From Paenibacillus phytorum (lineage in GTDB: Bacteria > Bacillota > Bacilli > Paenibacillales > NBRC-103111), in assembly GCF_013141715.1 (NCBI RefSeq), contig NZ_WHOA01000091.1:1-64000 (forward strand): 64,000 bases of DNA. The letters are read 5' to 3'. Positions 33,747 to 41,924 of this stretch are shown here, in pieces. The notes beneath the pieces are model-generated. The model had not been told where the DNA came from, did no database searches, and saw only the letters and a list, made by a program, of their open reading frames with translations. Within the stretch, counting starts at the first letter, position 1. The number at the start of each line of letters is the position of its first letter. Position numbers and translations under genes: made by a program.

Positions 33747-35507
33747 GTGTTTAACCTATTCAAGCGTGTTCGAATCGGCCGCCTGTTCTTTGGAAGCTTC
33801 GCCGCATTCATTGCCGTGCTGCTGCTCATTTCCTCCTGGATCAGCTACAGCCTAACTTCACGCGAGTTAGCTGACAACACCGCTAATTATCAGCAGGATC
33901 TGTTAAATGAATTGAATAAGCGCTTGGTCACTCAGTTAAACTCTATTGAGCAGATGTCTAATGCAGCCTCTAGAAATATCGATATTATCGGGTATGATCC
34001 TCTGGAGACTGACTTATTTGAGCTAAAAAAGCGTAAGGAAGATTTGGCTAATCTACTTGCCAGCATTACCTACAGCACGACAATGGTGCAATCCATTTAT
34101 TTATATATCGAACGCCCGTTTGTGACAGATGCTCAGGGGCCAATTCGCGTTTATGACTTAGAGAGGGTGAAGTATGAGGATTGGTTTTCGGACATTCAAA
34201 ACAATGATTTTGCCTGGGTAAAAGAACGTACGATTCAAACCAATAAAGGCTCCCTATCGGTTACTAGCTTTGCAAGAAAGCTTTATAATAACTCAGGTAT
34301 CTATTATGGCTTGCTCTTACTCAATGTGAAATCATCCGAAATCCAGAATTTGATTCGAGGTGAAACGGAGGGAAGAAGCAGACTGTTAGTTGACGATGGC
34401 GGCAGAACAATTGCTGCTATCGGTGATCCCAACTTACAAGAGAGTGAGCTGGAGAAGATTAGGTTGCTTAAGGAGAAGTCCGGAAGTGTTCATTTAAAAG
34501 CCAAAGAACAAATTGAATCCTTACTCGTTTGGAGTAAATCCCCCTCGAACTGGACATTAGTTGAGGTGACACCGTGGAAGAGCATTGTCCATGGCAGTAT
34601 TCGATTAGCGCTAATTCTCTTAACTGTTGGCTTATCCGCCATATTTATCGCTTCCTTTTTCACTTTCTTTTTATCCAGACAATTCACCAATCCCATTCGA
34701 CTTTTGGTTGCTTTTATGAATAAGCTTCCTGATCGGGGACTTGTTTCGGACTTGCCTACAGACTACACCAATGAGTTTGGGAATTTATTTAACGGCTATC
34801 GTAAACAAATGGAACGAATTGAGGAACTTTTAACATCTTTGAAGGCTCAGCACAAGCGCCAACGCGAAGCTGAAATTAAGGCGCTGCAGGCCATGATCAA
34901 TCCCCATTTTCTGTACAACACTTTGGATCAACTAAACTGGTTAGCTATTGATTCCGGTCAAACCAAAATCAGCAAGATCCTCTCCTTAATGGGTAAAATG
35001 TTTCGCATCGGCCTATCCAATGGTGAGACATTGATTCCCATCGCAGATGAAATGACGCATGTCGAATGTTATTTGCAAATACAGCAAATTCGTTGGGGCG
35101 ATCGCTTGGCATTCACCATCTCCGTCGATGAAACAGCCAAAGACCTCTTTATACCGAGACTTACCCTGCAGCCTTTTATCGAAAATGCGATCATCCACGG
35201 TTTTCACGGGCGAAAAAAAGGAGAAATCCGAGTAAATGTGCAGTTGCTAGGGCAAGACATCCAATTTCAAGTTTGGGATGATGGTGTTGGGCTGCGACCC
35301 GATTGGGATCAACCCAAAGCAAGAAAAACAGGCGGTTACGGATTGCGAAACGTGAAAGAACGAATTGAGGCTTATTTCGGGCCTCCTTATGGGGTCCATA
35401 TTACAAGTACGGAAGGCAAGGGCACCGAAGTCACCATTCTATTGCCGCAAATCCAAAATAAAGAAGAAGTCGAGGAGAGGTATCATGTGGAAAATACTGA
35501 TTATTGA
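33747..35507 (+). CDS. YesM-type sensor histidine kinase
   Basis: A 586-residue membrane kinase. TM1 is about residues 10-32, followed by an external sensing region of about 250 residues, TM2 near 285-310, HAMP to about 365, a His_kinase domain with the phospho-accepting His in INPHFLYNTLDQLN (near 386), and a C-terminal ATPase domain with ENAIIHGF and GGYGLRNV. It phosphorylates the AraC-type regulator encoded next, whose gene overlaps its end by 23 bp. It starts with GTG, six bases after GAGGAGGA. The ligand is presumably the sugar or its binding-protein complex. Confidence 0.93.
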   Translation: MFNLFKRVRIGRLFFGSFAAFIAVLLLISSWISYSLTSRELADNTANYQQDLLNELNKRLVTQLNSIEQMSNAASRNIDIIGYDPLETDLFELKKRKEDLANLLASITYSTTMVQSIYLYIERPFVTDAQGPIRVYDLERVKYEDWFSDIQNNDFAWVKERTIQTNKGSLSVTSFARKLYNNSGIYYGLLLLNVKSSEIQNLIRGETEGRSRLLVDDGGRTIAAIGDPNLQESELEKIRLLKEKSGSVHLKAKEQIESLLVWSKSPSNWTLVEVTPWKSIVHGSIRLALILLTVGLSAIFIASFFTFFLSRQFTNPIRLLVAFMNKLPDRGLVSDLPTDYTNEFGNLFNGYRKQMERIEELLTSLKAQHKRQREAEIKALQAMINPHFLYNTLDQLNWLAIDSGQTKISKILSLMGKMFRIGLSNGETLIPIADEMTHVECYLQIQQIRWGDRLAFTISVDETAKDLFIPRLTLQPFIENAIIHGFHGRKKGEIRVNVQLLGQDIQFQVWDDGVGLRPDWDQPKARKTGGYGLRNVKERIEAYFGPPYGVHITSTEGKGTEVTILLPQIQNKEEVEERYHVENTDY

Positions 35508-37101
35508 TGACGACTTTCAAGTGTTGGAAGGTATGAAGAAGGCGATTCCTTGGGAGTCCATTGACGCAGAATTAGTGGGTGAAGCCAGTGATGGCGCCGA
35601 AGGTTTAGAGATGGTCCGACAAACTCAGCCGGATATCGTGATTACGGATATTTACATGCCTGTGATGAACGGCCTGGAAATGATTGAGAAGCTCCGAGAG
35701 ACTAACTTTCCCGGTGAATTGATCATCCTAAGCGGTTACGCTGACTTCCAGTATGCACGGCAGGCATTGCGGCTGCAGGTTAGTGATTATTTGTCCAAGC
35801 CCGTAACCATTGAAGAACTGGGCGCTGTGCTAGCCAAAGTCATTAAAGAACTGGAAACGAAAGAACTGAAAAAAATAGAGCAAGATGAAGTCAAAAGAAG
35901 GCTGATGATGTATGAGCCCTTTGTGCAGCAAGAATGGCTCAAGTCGGTCATTACTGGCACCTTTAATGAAACGATTGCCGCGGAGAGCATTCAGCTATCT
36001 GAACAAGCCTACTGGCTGCAAAGAAACCACCTCGTGATGGGTATAGAGCTGATGAGCACTGTTCGCACGGCTAACCTATCGCTAATCGATTGGAATTTAT
36101 TTCGTTTTGCATTAGCCAATATTATTAGAGAAATCTTAGCTGAAGATTGGCCTGAGTCCGACTTCATTGAGCTTCACAGCCATCATGCCGCAATTATGTT
36201 TCATATTGAGCGTTCGAGTGTAATAGATGACGTTATGCGTAGGATTCAATTGATTGGCGAGCGTATCACGGACTGTGTCCTTACTTATCTGCGTCTAACG
36301 ATCCGTCTAGGGCTAGGCCAGATGAAGGAATCATGGCAGGAGATTTCTGATTCCACCGAGGAAGCCTTTCTAGATTTATTACAGATGACCATCAACCCAC
36401 CGCTTGCACGAGAACATCCATCTACGGTTCCATCAGAGAAGGAACTTGCTATTCGTCCAATTAAGTTTTATCAAGAGCTTGCGGAAGCGATTGTTTATTC
36501 CAAAGAAGAAACGGCTACACAGATTGTGGAAGCTTATATCAACCGTCTGCAAACCATGTCAACCATAACCCCGGCTTACTTGCAGTATTTATGTACAGAG
36601 CTTTGGACCATATTTGCTTACTCCTTATACAGCGTAGGTATTGTGCTTGATGAACTGTTTCCAGAAATGAAGCTGCAGCCTGAAATTAGTCAAATCCAAA
36701 CACCAGAGCAATTGCAGCAATGGCTGCGAGGCAAAATTCATATCATTGCTACCAGCCGTCATTGGAACGAGAATTCCAAACATAAAGAAGCGGTTGATTT
36801 CATGATTCAATATGCGCATGATCACTATGCTGAAGAGATCAGCTTGGAGGATATGTCGAAGCAGCTTTACTTGTCTCGCAATTATTTGAATCAAATATTC
36901 AAGAAAGCGACCGGTGAAACCTTCACGAACTACGTCATACAAGTGAGGATGAAGAAGGCACAAGCCCTTCTAGCCGAAGGCAAATATTTGATTTATGAGA
37001 TATCCGAAAAAGTTGGCTACAAAAACGTCCCTTATTTTAGCTCTATTTTCAAAAAATATAATGGCATTAGCCCGAGTGAAGTAAGTAAAAGTGGATTATA
37101 A
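35485..37101 (+). CDS. YesN-type response regulator (receiver + AraC HTH)
   Basis: A 538-residue regulator. The N-terminal receiver has IIDDDF and the phospho-acceptor Asp in IVITDIYMPVMNG (near residue 56). A long middle region of about 270 residues is followed by two AraC HTH motifs in the last 100 residues (EISLEDMSKQLYLSRNYLNQIFKKATGETF). The start at 35485 is chosen by GAGGAGAGG just upstream; longer in-frame extension has no ribosome site. It probably binds the repeated element at 31773 and 37151 to activate both transport transcripts. Confidence 0.93.
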   Translation: MWKILIIDDDFQVLEGMKKAIPWESIDAELVGEASDGAEGLEMVRQTQPDIVITDIYMPVMNGLEMIEKLRETNFPGELIILSGYADFQYARQALRLQVSDYLSKPVTIEELGAVLAKVIKELETKELKKIEQDEVKRRLMMYEPFVQQEWLKSVITGTFNETIAAESIQLSEQAYWLQRNHLVMGIELMSTVRTANLSLIDWNLFRFALANIIREILAEDWPESDFIELHSHHAAIMFHIERSSVIDDVMRRIQLIGERITDCVLTYLRLTIRLGLGQMKESWQEISDSTEEAFLDLLQMTINPPLAREHPSTVPSEKELAIRPIKFYQELAEAIVYSKEETATQIVEAYINRLQTMSTITPAYLQYLCTELWTIFAYSLYSVGIVLDELFPEMKLQPEISQIQTPEQLQQWLRGKIHIIATSRHWNENSKHKEAVDFMIQYAHDHYAEEISLEDMSKQLYLSRNYLNQIFKKATGETFTNYVIQVRMKKAQALLAEGKYLIYEISEKVGYKNVPYFSSIFKKYNGISPSEVSKSGL

Positions 37102-37150
37102 CCGGGAATGTACGTATTCGTCGCCAAATTGTGATCAATAGTGAAAGAAG

Positions 37151-37195
37151 TGTGTTCATTACTCTCCTTTTTCTTCTTTTCAGTTGTCCTATAAT
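37151..37195 (+). promoter_or_regulatory. Activator element and promoter of the binding-protein gene
   Basis: The element at 37151-37173 is nearly identical to that at 31773-31795, one base differing in 23. A -10 box TATAAT lies at 37190-37195; the T-rich -35 region overlaps the element's end. A GTGAAAGAAGTGTG-like direct repeat lies just upstream, as expected for AraC-family tandem sites. Confidence 0.75.
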
Positions 37196-37235
37196 TAACT
37201 TGTAAAGATAATGAGGTAGTGAAAGGGGATTTTCA

Positions 37236-38552
37236 ATGAAAGTGCAGATGAGAAAATGGAGCATGCTCTCGATGACTGCCATGATAGCGCTGTCCCTAAG
37301 TGCATGTGGTTCCGGAAATACACCAAGTACTACGGGGAGCAGCCCTGCTGCAACGCCGGCACCCGCGGCTACAACCTCCCAACCTGTTAAGCTTCGCATC
37401 GTATGGTGGGGTTCACAAGCGAGGCACGACGCTACATTAAAAGCATTAGATGCGTATACAAAGAAACATCCCAACGTGACCTTTGAGCCTGAATTTTCTG
37501 GGTTTGATGGCTACGCGGATAAGCTGGCTACCCAAGCTGCAGCTAAAAATGCTCCTGATATTATCCAAATGGATCCGGCATGGTTAGCCGAGTATGCAGG
37601 CAGAAACCAGCTGGCTGACTTATCCAAAGGCATTCGTACCGAAGATATCGATAAATCGCTCGTGGATTCAGGGAAATTTAAAGATAAGCTATATGCAATC
37701 GCTCTAGGCAATAATGCAACGGGCATGATCTACAATAAGAATGCCGTCGATAAACTAGGAATTACCCCTCCCAAAAACGGTTGGACATGGGATGAATACT
37801 TCCAATTTGGTAAAGATGCTAAAGCTAAGCTTGATAAAGACAAATATGTGCTGATGGATGCAACATCCGATTACACCACGTATTCTGCTTATCAAATTAG
37901 TCAGGGTAAAGGCTACCCGATCACCGAGGACGGCAAATTCAACTTCGATAAAGATACGTGGCTAACCTTTGTTAAGAAATATGCTGAGCTGCGAACAGCC
38001 GGAGTTATTCCTCCCGCAGAAATCGCTAGCACAGACAAAGAGTCTGACGCGAAACTCGATTTAATGAATAATGACAGCGTATTGATGAAACGTACCTTCG
38101 CTGCGTTATTCCCAGGCTACGAGGGTGTAAAACCAGGGGCTTACTCACTTGTTTCTCAGCCTAAAGGAACAAAGTCCAGTGGTTGGCTGAAGCCTTCTAT
38201 GTTCTGGTCGGTAAGTGCTGATTCCAAGTATGCGGAAGAATCCAAGAAGTTCATCGACTGGTTCGTGAATGATAGCGAAGCTGCTGACATTCTATCAACT
38301 ACAAGAGGTGTGCCGGTTTCCAAGAAAATGCTTGAATACCTAACACCTAAGTTAACTCCCGCAGATAAATTGCAAATTGAACTTATTAAAACGGTTGCTC
38401 CTGACGCTCAGCCTTTCAATGCTGGGGCTAAAGGATGGAGTAATTATACAGCTAAAGATTATAAGAGTATTGGTGAAAAAGTGATGTTCGGCAAAATAAC
38501 GCCAGAAGCTGCTTATGAGGAGCTTGTGAAAAAGGCGAAGGATTATCAATAA
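37236..38552 (+). CDS. Sugar ABC transporter substrate-binding lipoprotein (CUT1)
   Basis: A 438-residue extracellular binding protein. The signal peptide ends with the lipobox LSAC (Cys near residue 24), so it is a lipoprotein, followed by a Ser/Thr/Pro/Ala-rich linker. The body is a family 1 solute-binding fold (VKLRIVWWGSQARHDATLKALDAYTKK). It delivers the sugar to the permeases at 31859-33669. It is transcribed from its own promoter, which allows higher dosage than the permeases. The bound sugar is not evident. Confidence 0.93.
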   Translation: MKVQMRKWSMLSMTAMIALSLSACGSGNTPSTTGSSPAATPAPAATTSQPVKLRIVWWGSQARHDATLKALDAYTKKHPNVTFEPEFSGFDGYADKLATQAAAKNAPDIIQMDPAWLAEYAGRNQLADLSKGIRTEDIDKSLVDSGKFKDKLYAIALGNNATGMIYNKNAVDKLGITPPKNGWTWDEYFQFGKDAKAKLDKDKYVLMDATSDYTTYSAYQISQGKGYPITEDGKFNFDKDTWLTFVKKYAELRTAGVIPPAEIASTDKESDAKLDLMNNDSVLMKRTFAALFPGYEGVKPGAYSLVSQPKGTKSSGWLKPSMFWSVSADSKYAEESKKFIDWFVNDSEAADILSTTRGVPVSKKMLEYLTPKLTPADKLQIELIKTVAPDAQPFNAGAKGWSNYTAKDYKSIGEKVMFGKITPEAAYEELVKKAKDYQ

Positions 38553-38562
38553 TAACGTGAAT

Positions 38563-38592
38563 GGAGAGCCTCTTTAGAGGCTCTTTATTTTT
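38563..38592 (+). terminator. Terminator of the binding-protein gene
   Basis: AGAGCCTC-N4-GAGGCTCT followed by TTATTTTT, 11 bp after the stop codon. Confidence 0.9.
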
Positions 38593-38619
38593 GGTTTTGC
38601 TGCCTTTGGAACAGAACGC

Positions 38620-38663
38620 AAAAAAGAACGACCCTCAACGTAATGTTAAGAGGCCGTTCTTTG
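38620..38663 (-). terminator. Terminator of the second cold-shock gene
   Basis: The arms AAAGAACGaCC / GGcCGTTCTTT are followed on the minus strand by TTT. It lies about 25 bp after the csp stop. Confidence 0.82.
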
Positions 38664-38688
38664 AGAATGCTATTTGTGCAAGCTAAGC

Positions 38689-38889
38689 TTACAGTTTTAC
38701 AACGTTCTCAGCTTGTGGTCCGCGGTTGCCTTGAACTACGTTGAACTCAACGCGTTGGCCTTCGTCCAAAGATTTGAAACCTTCGCCAGTGATTGCGGAG
38801 AAATGTACGAATACATCGTTGCCGCCTTCAACTTCGATAAAGCCAAATCCTTTTTCTGCGTTAAACCATTTTACTGTTCCTACTGCCAT
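38689..38889 (-). CDS. Cold-shock protein (CspA/CspB family), second copy
   Basis: A 66-residue OB-fold protein with RNP1 KGFGFIEV and RNP2 VFVHFSAI, starting [10 protein letters not shown] at 38889 with GGAGG eight to nine bases upstream. It is very close to the copy at 16945-17145 and is preceded by the same promoter spacing, leader hairpin with T-run and AACATGT...GGAGGTATT stretch before the start. The genes are about 22 kb apart on the same strand, so the leader is conserved as a functional unit rather than by recent local duplication. Confidence 0.95.
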   Translation of the reverse strand: MAVGTVKWFNAEKGFGFIEVEGGNDVFVHFSAITGEGFKSLDEGQRVEFNVVQGNRGPQAENVVKL

Positions 38890-38939
38890 GGGTAATACCT
38901 CCAAAGTTTTATTAACATGTCTTTTTTCTTGTTTCGAAC

Positions 38940-39004
38940 AAAAAAATTACACATTGGAAAAGGTTTCATTAACTTAATGATAACCCTTTGCAATACGCAA
39001 TTCA
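38940..39004 (-). promoter_or_regulatory. Structured leader hairpin of the second cold-shock gene
   Basis: On the minus strand, ATTGCGTATTGCAAAGGGTT (39000-38981) pairs with AACCTTTTCCAATGTGTAAT (38965-38946) through an imperfect 20-position stem, followed by a run of seven T. It matches the leader of the first csp gene in size and position. Confidence 0.7.
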
Positions 39005-39029
39005 GGGTGAATCTTTAAGACTTAACATT

Positions 39030-39058
39030 ACTTTACCACACAATATCGTGTAATGCAA
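39030..39058 (-). promoter_or_regulatory. Promoter of the second cold-shock gene
   Basis: Minus-strand -35 TTGCAT (39058-39053), 17-bp spacer, -10 TAAAGT (39035-39030), predicting a leader of about 134 nt, equal to that of the first csp gene. Confidence 0.6.
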
Positions 39059-39064
39059 TTATCC

Positions 39065-39277
39065 CTAGAAGGGATTTCTTGCTAAAGATAAGAACTCTTC
39101 CCTGTCCTCTAATTTCAAGGCAATGGCTAGTGCTAATGCGACATCTTTCGACGGCTCGATTCGACCATTTTCGATGGAATTCAGGATGGAATAGCTGATT
39201 CCAGCCTTCTCGCCGAGCTTTCGGAGCGTTAAATTCTGCTGCTGTCTGAGCTCCTTTAATTTCGTGTGAAACGCCAC
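39065..39277 (-). CDS. Small XRE-family HTH regulator
   Basis: A 70-residue Cro/C1-type DNA-binding protein (FHTKLKELRQQQNLTLRKLGEKAGISYSILNSIENGRIEPSKDVALALAIAL), with the HTH spanning almost the whole protein. A GTG start at 39277 is preferred because GAGGAGGG lies seven bases before it; an ATG at 39298 gives seven more residues and overlaps the stop of the pyrophosphohydrolase gene. It is likely co-transcribed with that gene. Its targets are unknown. Confidence 0.82.
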   Translation of the reverse strand: MAFHTKLKELRQQQNLTLRKLGEKAGISYSILNSIENGRIEPSKDVALALAIALKLEDREEFLSLARNPF

Positions 39278-39290
39278 TGTTGCGCCCTCC

Positions 39291-39692
39291 TCAGCCATTT
39301 TGGTTGCCTTGCTGTCTGCGAATTTCAGCTTTAATTTTGTCGAATGGGTCCTGCCAATGGGGGGGCTTGATGGTCTTGCCGGTCTCATTTTTATGAACTT
39401 GTCCATCGGGCCATACCTTGGACATATTTGCATGCTGAACAATATCAAAGATCGGTCCAGGCTCCACACCCATTTCAACCAACGTACCAAGGACAAAATA
39501 TAACTCATCAATCATCGCATCCACTTCGTCTTCCAGTGTGGCTGCTTCTTTGAACTCCTGAAGTTCTTCTTCCATCCAAGCTAGACGAGCCGCTTTGCGG
39601 CTTTCGGAAAGGCGCTGTGGGGATGTGCCTACTGGATGCTCAAACGTTTCATGAAACTTTTTAACATCATCAAATGCTTTTTTTAAGGTCAT
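39291..39692 (-). CDS. MazG-like / PRA-PH-superfamily nucleotide pyrophosphohydrolase
   Basis: A 133-residue all-alpha NTP pyrophosphatase. The metal-binding pattern is EEELQEFKEA followed by EDEVDAMIDELYFVLG (ExxE...DxxxD type). The C-terminal part has KNETGKTIKPPHW. It would hydrolyse a nucleoside triphosphate to monophosphate plus pyrophosphate, a house-cleaning role; a HisE role is unlikely since the his operon is absent. It is followed by the XRE regulator gene 13 bp downstream. The start at 39692 (MTLKKAFDDVKKFHETF) is supported by the conserved beginning and an AGGGAG site somewhat far upstream. Confidence 0.8.
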   Translation of the reverse strand: MTLKKAFDDVKKFHETFEHPVGTSPQRLSESRKAARLAWMEEELQEFKEAATLEDEVDAMIDELYFVLGTLVEMGVEPGPIFDIVQHANMSKVWPDGQVHKNETGKTIKPPHWQDPFDKIKAEIRRQQGNQNG

Positions 39693-39762
39693 TTCGTTTC
39701 TTCTGCTCCCTTGCAAACGGTTTTCTTTTATATACCATTTAAAAGTGCCCTCGGTCAACAAA

Positions 39763-39829
39763 AAGCCCTAACTCGATTGATCCTATCGATGGTGATGCTT
39801 CACCATGAAAGGAGATCGAGTTAGGGCTT
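39763..39829 (-). terminator. Long-stem terminator between NlpC/P60 and MazG-like genes
   Basis: The 15-bp perfect arms AAGCCCTAACTCGAT / ATCGAGTTAGGGCTT (39763-39777, 39815-39829) with an inner ATGGTG/CACCAT stem are followed on the minus strand by TTTG. Confidence 0.8.
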
Positions 39830-39885
39830 GAGGAGGTAGATTGAGGCTAATCGCGGTTTCGGTGCTTATTGCTGCGGGAGCGCTC

Positions 39886-40015
39886 AGATAAGCGCGGAAA
39901 ACGCGCTTATCTCCGCGAGAGTGGTTCAATAAGCACGATTTCTGTGCTTATTGGACTGCTACGCGTTCGCGAACGGCAAGCAGCTAAAGCGCAATTTTCG
40001 CACTTTAGCTGCTTG
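39886..40015. repeat. Three consecutive perfect hairpins
   Basis: AGATAAGCGCG-N5-CGCGCTTATCT (39886-39912), CAATAAGCAC-N7-GTGCTTATTG (39927-39953) and CAAGCAGCTAAAG-N13-CTTTAGCTGCTTG (39977-40015) lie in a row downstream of the NlpC/P60 gene. None carries a T-run. Similar AATTAGCTGC arms occur at 60266-60310. They are repeat-like DNA or stabilising 3' structures. Confidence 0.8.
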
Positions 40016-40022
40016 TCCAATT

Positions 40023-40562
40023 TTACAAATGACGGCCAGTAATAAATCTGTCTTTCCAGTAACCCGTATTTAGATCGCGGATAACTACACCGGAGCTGGT
40101 TGTGTTGCTAATAAACTTACCATTTCCTAAATAGATGCCAACGTGATTAATACGGCCTGGTTTGCTAACACTAAAGAAAACAAGATCGCCTTTTCTTAAC
40201 TGCGATTTATACTTAACACGAGTTCCTAACTTCGCTTGCGCGCTTGATCCCCAAGGGATCGTGACGCCATTCTTTTTAAACACCATTTGCGTAAAAGCAG
40301 AGCAGTCTAAGATTAAACGATTCGTATCTCTTACGCCAAATCCGTAGCGAACTTTACCTATATAGTATTTTGCAGTACGTATGATACCGTCAGCTTTGCT
40401 GGCGCTTGTCGCGCTTGCACTGTAGGTTGTGGCAGCCGCAGCGTCTGTTGCTGCATGAGCAGACTGTGTATTAAGGAACATCGTTCCTGAAGTTAACAAG
40501 GAAAGGCTTAGGCTTATCCCCACTAACGATTTGCTAAGGCGGTTGTTTTTCACTAATAGCAT
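40023..40562 (-). CDS. Secreted NlpC/P60-family peptidoglycan endopeptidase
   Basis: A 179-residue exported protein. A signal peptide covers about residues 1-35 (ending SAHA), a short linker follows, then a C-terminal NlpC/P60 domain with the catalytic Cys in LILDCSAFTQMVFKKNG, His in GRINHVGIYLGNG and a third polar residue further on. It cuts D-gamma-glutamyl-diaminopimelate-type bonds in the wall. There are no LysM or SH3 domains. The start at 40562 follows GGAGG by nine bases. The leader carries a 12-bp inverted repeat just ahead of the ribosome site. Confidence 0.9.
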   Translation of the reverse strand: MLLVKNNRLSKSLVGISLSLSLLTSGTMFLNTQSAHAATDAAAATTYSASATSASKADGIIRTAKYYIGKVRYGFGVRDTNRLILDCSAFTQMVFKKNGVTIPWGSSAQAKLGTRVKYKSQLRKGDLVFFSVSKPGRINHVGIYLGNGKFISNTTSSGVVIRDLNTGYWKDRFITGRHL

Positions 40563-40583
40563 GATTGGACTTCCTCCTTCATG

Positions 40584-40637
40584 GATCGTGGTGTGATGGG
40601 CTTGTTTGCCCTGATAACACCTTACCACACCACGATC
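40584..40637 (-). promoter_or_regulatory. Inverted repeat in the leader of the NlpC/P60 gene
   Basis: The perfect 12-bp arms GATCGTGGTGTG and CACACCACGATC enclose an inner GGGC/GCCC hairpin, ending about 8 bp before the GGAGG. It may control translation or be an operator. It does not match the c-di-AMP riboswitch consensus as far as can be judged by eye. Confidence 0.65.
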
Positions 40638-40724
40638 ACCCAGTATTTACCTGAAAAGGGAGAAAGACAAGCCACGCCTAGCATTATCCGCCATTCTTAG
40701 AATTCCATGAGAATTTGATGAGAA

Positions 40725-41921
40725 TCATTCCCTTGACACATATTTATCCGATTTATCACCTGCGTTCTCCTGGCGATATTCCGACGGGGTTACGCCGTAC
40801 TTTTTGCGGAAAACTTGCGAGAAATGGCGCATGTCATGGTACCCAATACGTTCAGCCACATCAGCGAGCTTGAGCTTGGGATTCATCAGAAACTGCTTAG
40901 CCTGCTCCAATCGCAGGTGAATTACGTACTCCTTGAAGCCTTGCCCCGTCTTCTGCTTAAAAAGCTGGCTGAAGTAGACAGAGTTTAGGTAAACGATCGA
41001 AGCGACCTTCTCTAGCGATAGATCGGCATGGTAGTGCGTGCGTATATATTGCAGGGCAACTTCTATGGAGCGATCGCTACCGCTGGCATGGTGCTCATAG
41101 ACTTGCGTCGTAGAGGCTTGCCTCATGCGCTGTACTTCCGCTGGCACTGCCTGAAAGCAGTCGATCAGCTCGGAGCTCATCATCTGGAAGGGCACCTTCA
41201 GATACTTCACGAGATGGCTGCGCAGCTCATCCACCAGCAGGGTAAGGCTGCCGCCTTCCGGCAGCGTGACTAGTCCTAGCAGGCTCTTACTGTCGTGCAC
41301 TGTCACGAAGCCCTTGCCGTAGCGCTCGATAAGCTCGAGCAGGACGTTCTCGATAATGAAATTTTCGAGGAAGACTGGCTTATCGGTCTCCATTTTAACC
41401 ATGATAAGATGAAAATAAGGGTGCTGCTCCATGAAGGGTCCCATATCGATGCGGCCCGTGTCCAAACCTTGCGCAAAGCGCTGGAAGACGGCTTCCTGCA
41501 AGTATTTTCGGTTCGCTTTCAGCAGTTCAGCCTCTTCGATCAGCTCCGTATCACGCGTAACTTCTTCGCTAAGCTTGCTGATCATTTCGATCAAAACCTC
41601 TTTGCCGATCGGCTTAAGCAAATAGTCCTTCGCCCCTAGCCGCACTGCCTCCTGTGCATAGGCAAACTCCGAATAGGCCGAGATAACAACCCATTTCACA
41701 TGGGGGTGGCGGCTCCGAGACATATTCATAAGCTCTAGGCCGGTCATGCCCGGCATCAGAATGTCCGTGAGAACGATGTGAATCGGATGGCTCCGCAGCA
41801 GCGTGATGGCTTGCTCCGCATTCGCAGCCAGATGAACCCGATGCTCGGGGAAACGGTTCTGCAGCGTACGCTGAATGCCCTCTCGTATGACTGTTTCATC
41901 ATCTACGATGAGAATGTCCAT
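40725..41921 (-). CDS. YesN-type response regulator (receiver + AraC HTH)
   Basis: A 398-residue regulator: receiver domain with LIVDDETVIREG and phospho-acceptor in IVLTDILMPGMTG (near residue 54), followed by a linker, and two AraC HTH motifs in the last 105 residues (LSLEKVASIVYLNSVYFSQLFKQKTGQGF). The gene starts 3 bp after the kinase stop, so the two are one transcript. It probably controls the CUT1 transporter at 43857-47093 and perhaps the lyase genes. Confidence 0.93.
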   Translation of the reverse strand: MDILIVDDETVIREGIQRTLQNRFPEHRVHLAANAEQAITLLRSHPIHIVLTDILMPGMTGLELMNMSRSRHPHVKWVVISAYSEFAYAQEAVRLGAKDYLLKPIGKEVLIEMISKLSEEVTRDTELIEEAELLKANRKYLQEAVFQRFAQGLDTGRIDMGPFMEQHPYFHLIMVKMETDKPVFLENFIIENVLLELIERYGKGFVTVHDSKSLLGLVTLPEGGSLTLLVDELRSHLVKYLKVPFQMMSSELIDCFQAVPAEVQRMRQASTTQVYEHHASGSDRSIEVALQYIRTHYHADLSLEKVASIVYLNSVYFSQLFKQKTGQGFKEYVIHLRLEQAKQFLMNPKLKLADVAERIGYHDMRHFSQVFRKKYGVTPSEYRQENAGDKSDKYVSRE

Positions 41922-41924
41922 GGT

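Noticed and set aside
40563..40724. c-di-AMP (ydaO) riboswitch ahead of the NlpC/P60 gene
   Set aside because: The leader contains a long simple inverted repeat but not the conserved ydaO aptamer segments.
40713..40731. Fur-box-like sequence (GATGAGAATCATT) before the NlpC/P60 gene
   Set aside because: It matches only about 13 of 19 consensus positions and lies at the end of the regulator gene without a clear promoter.
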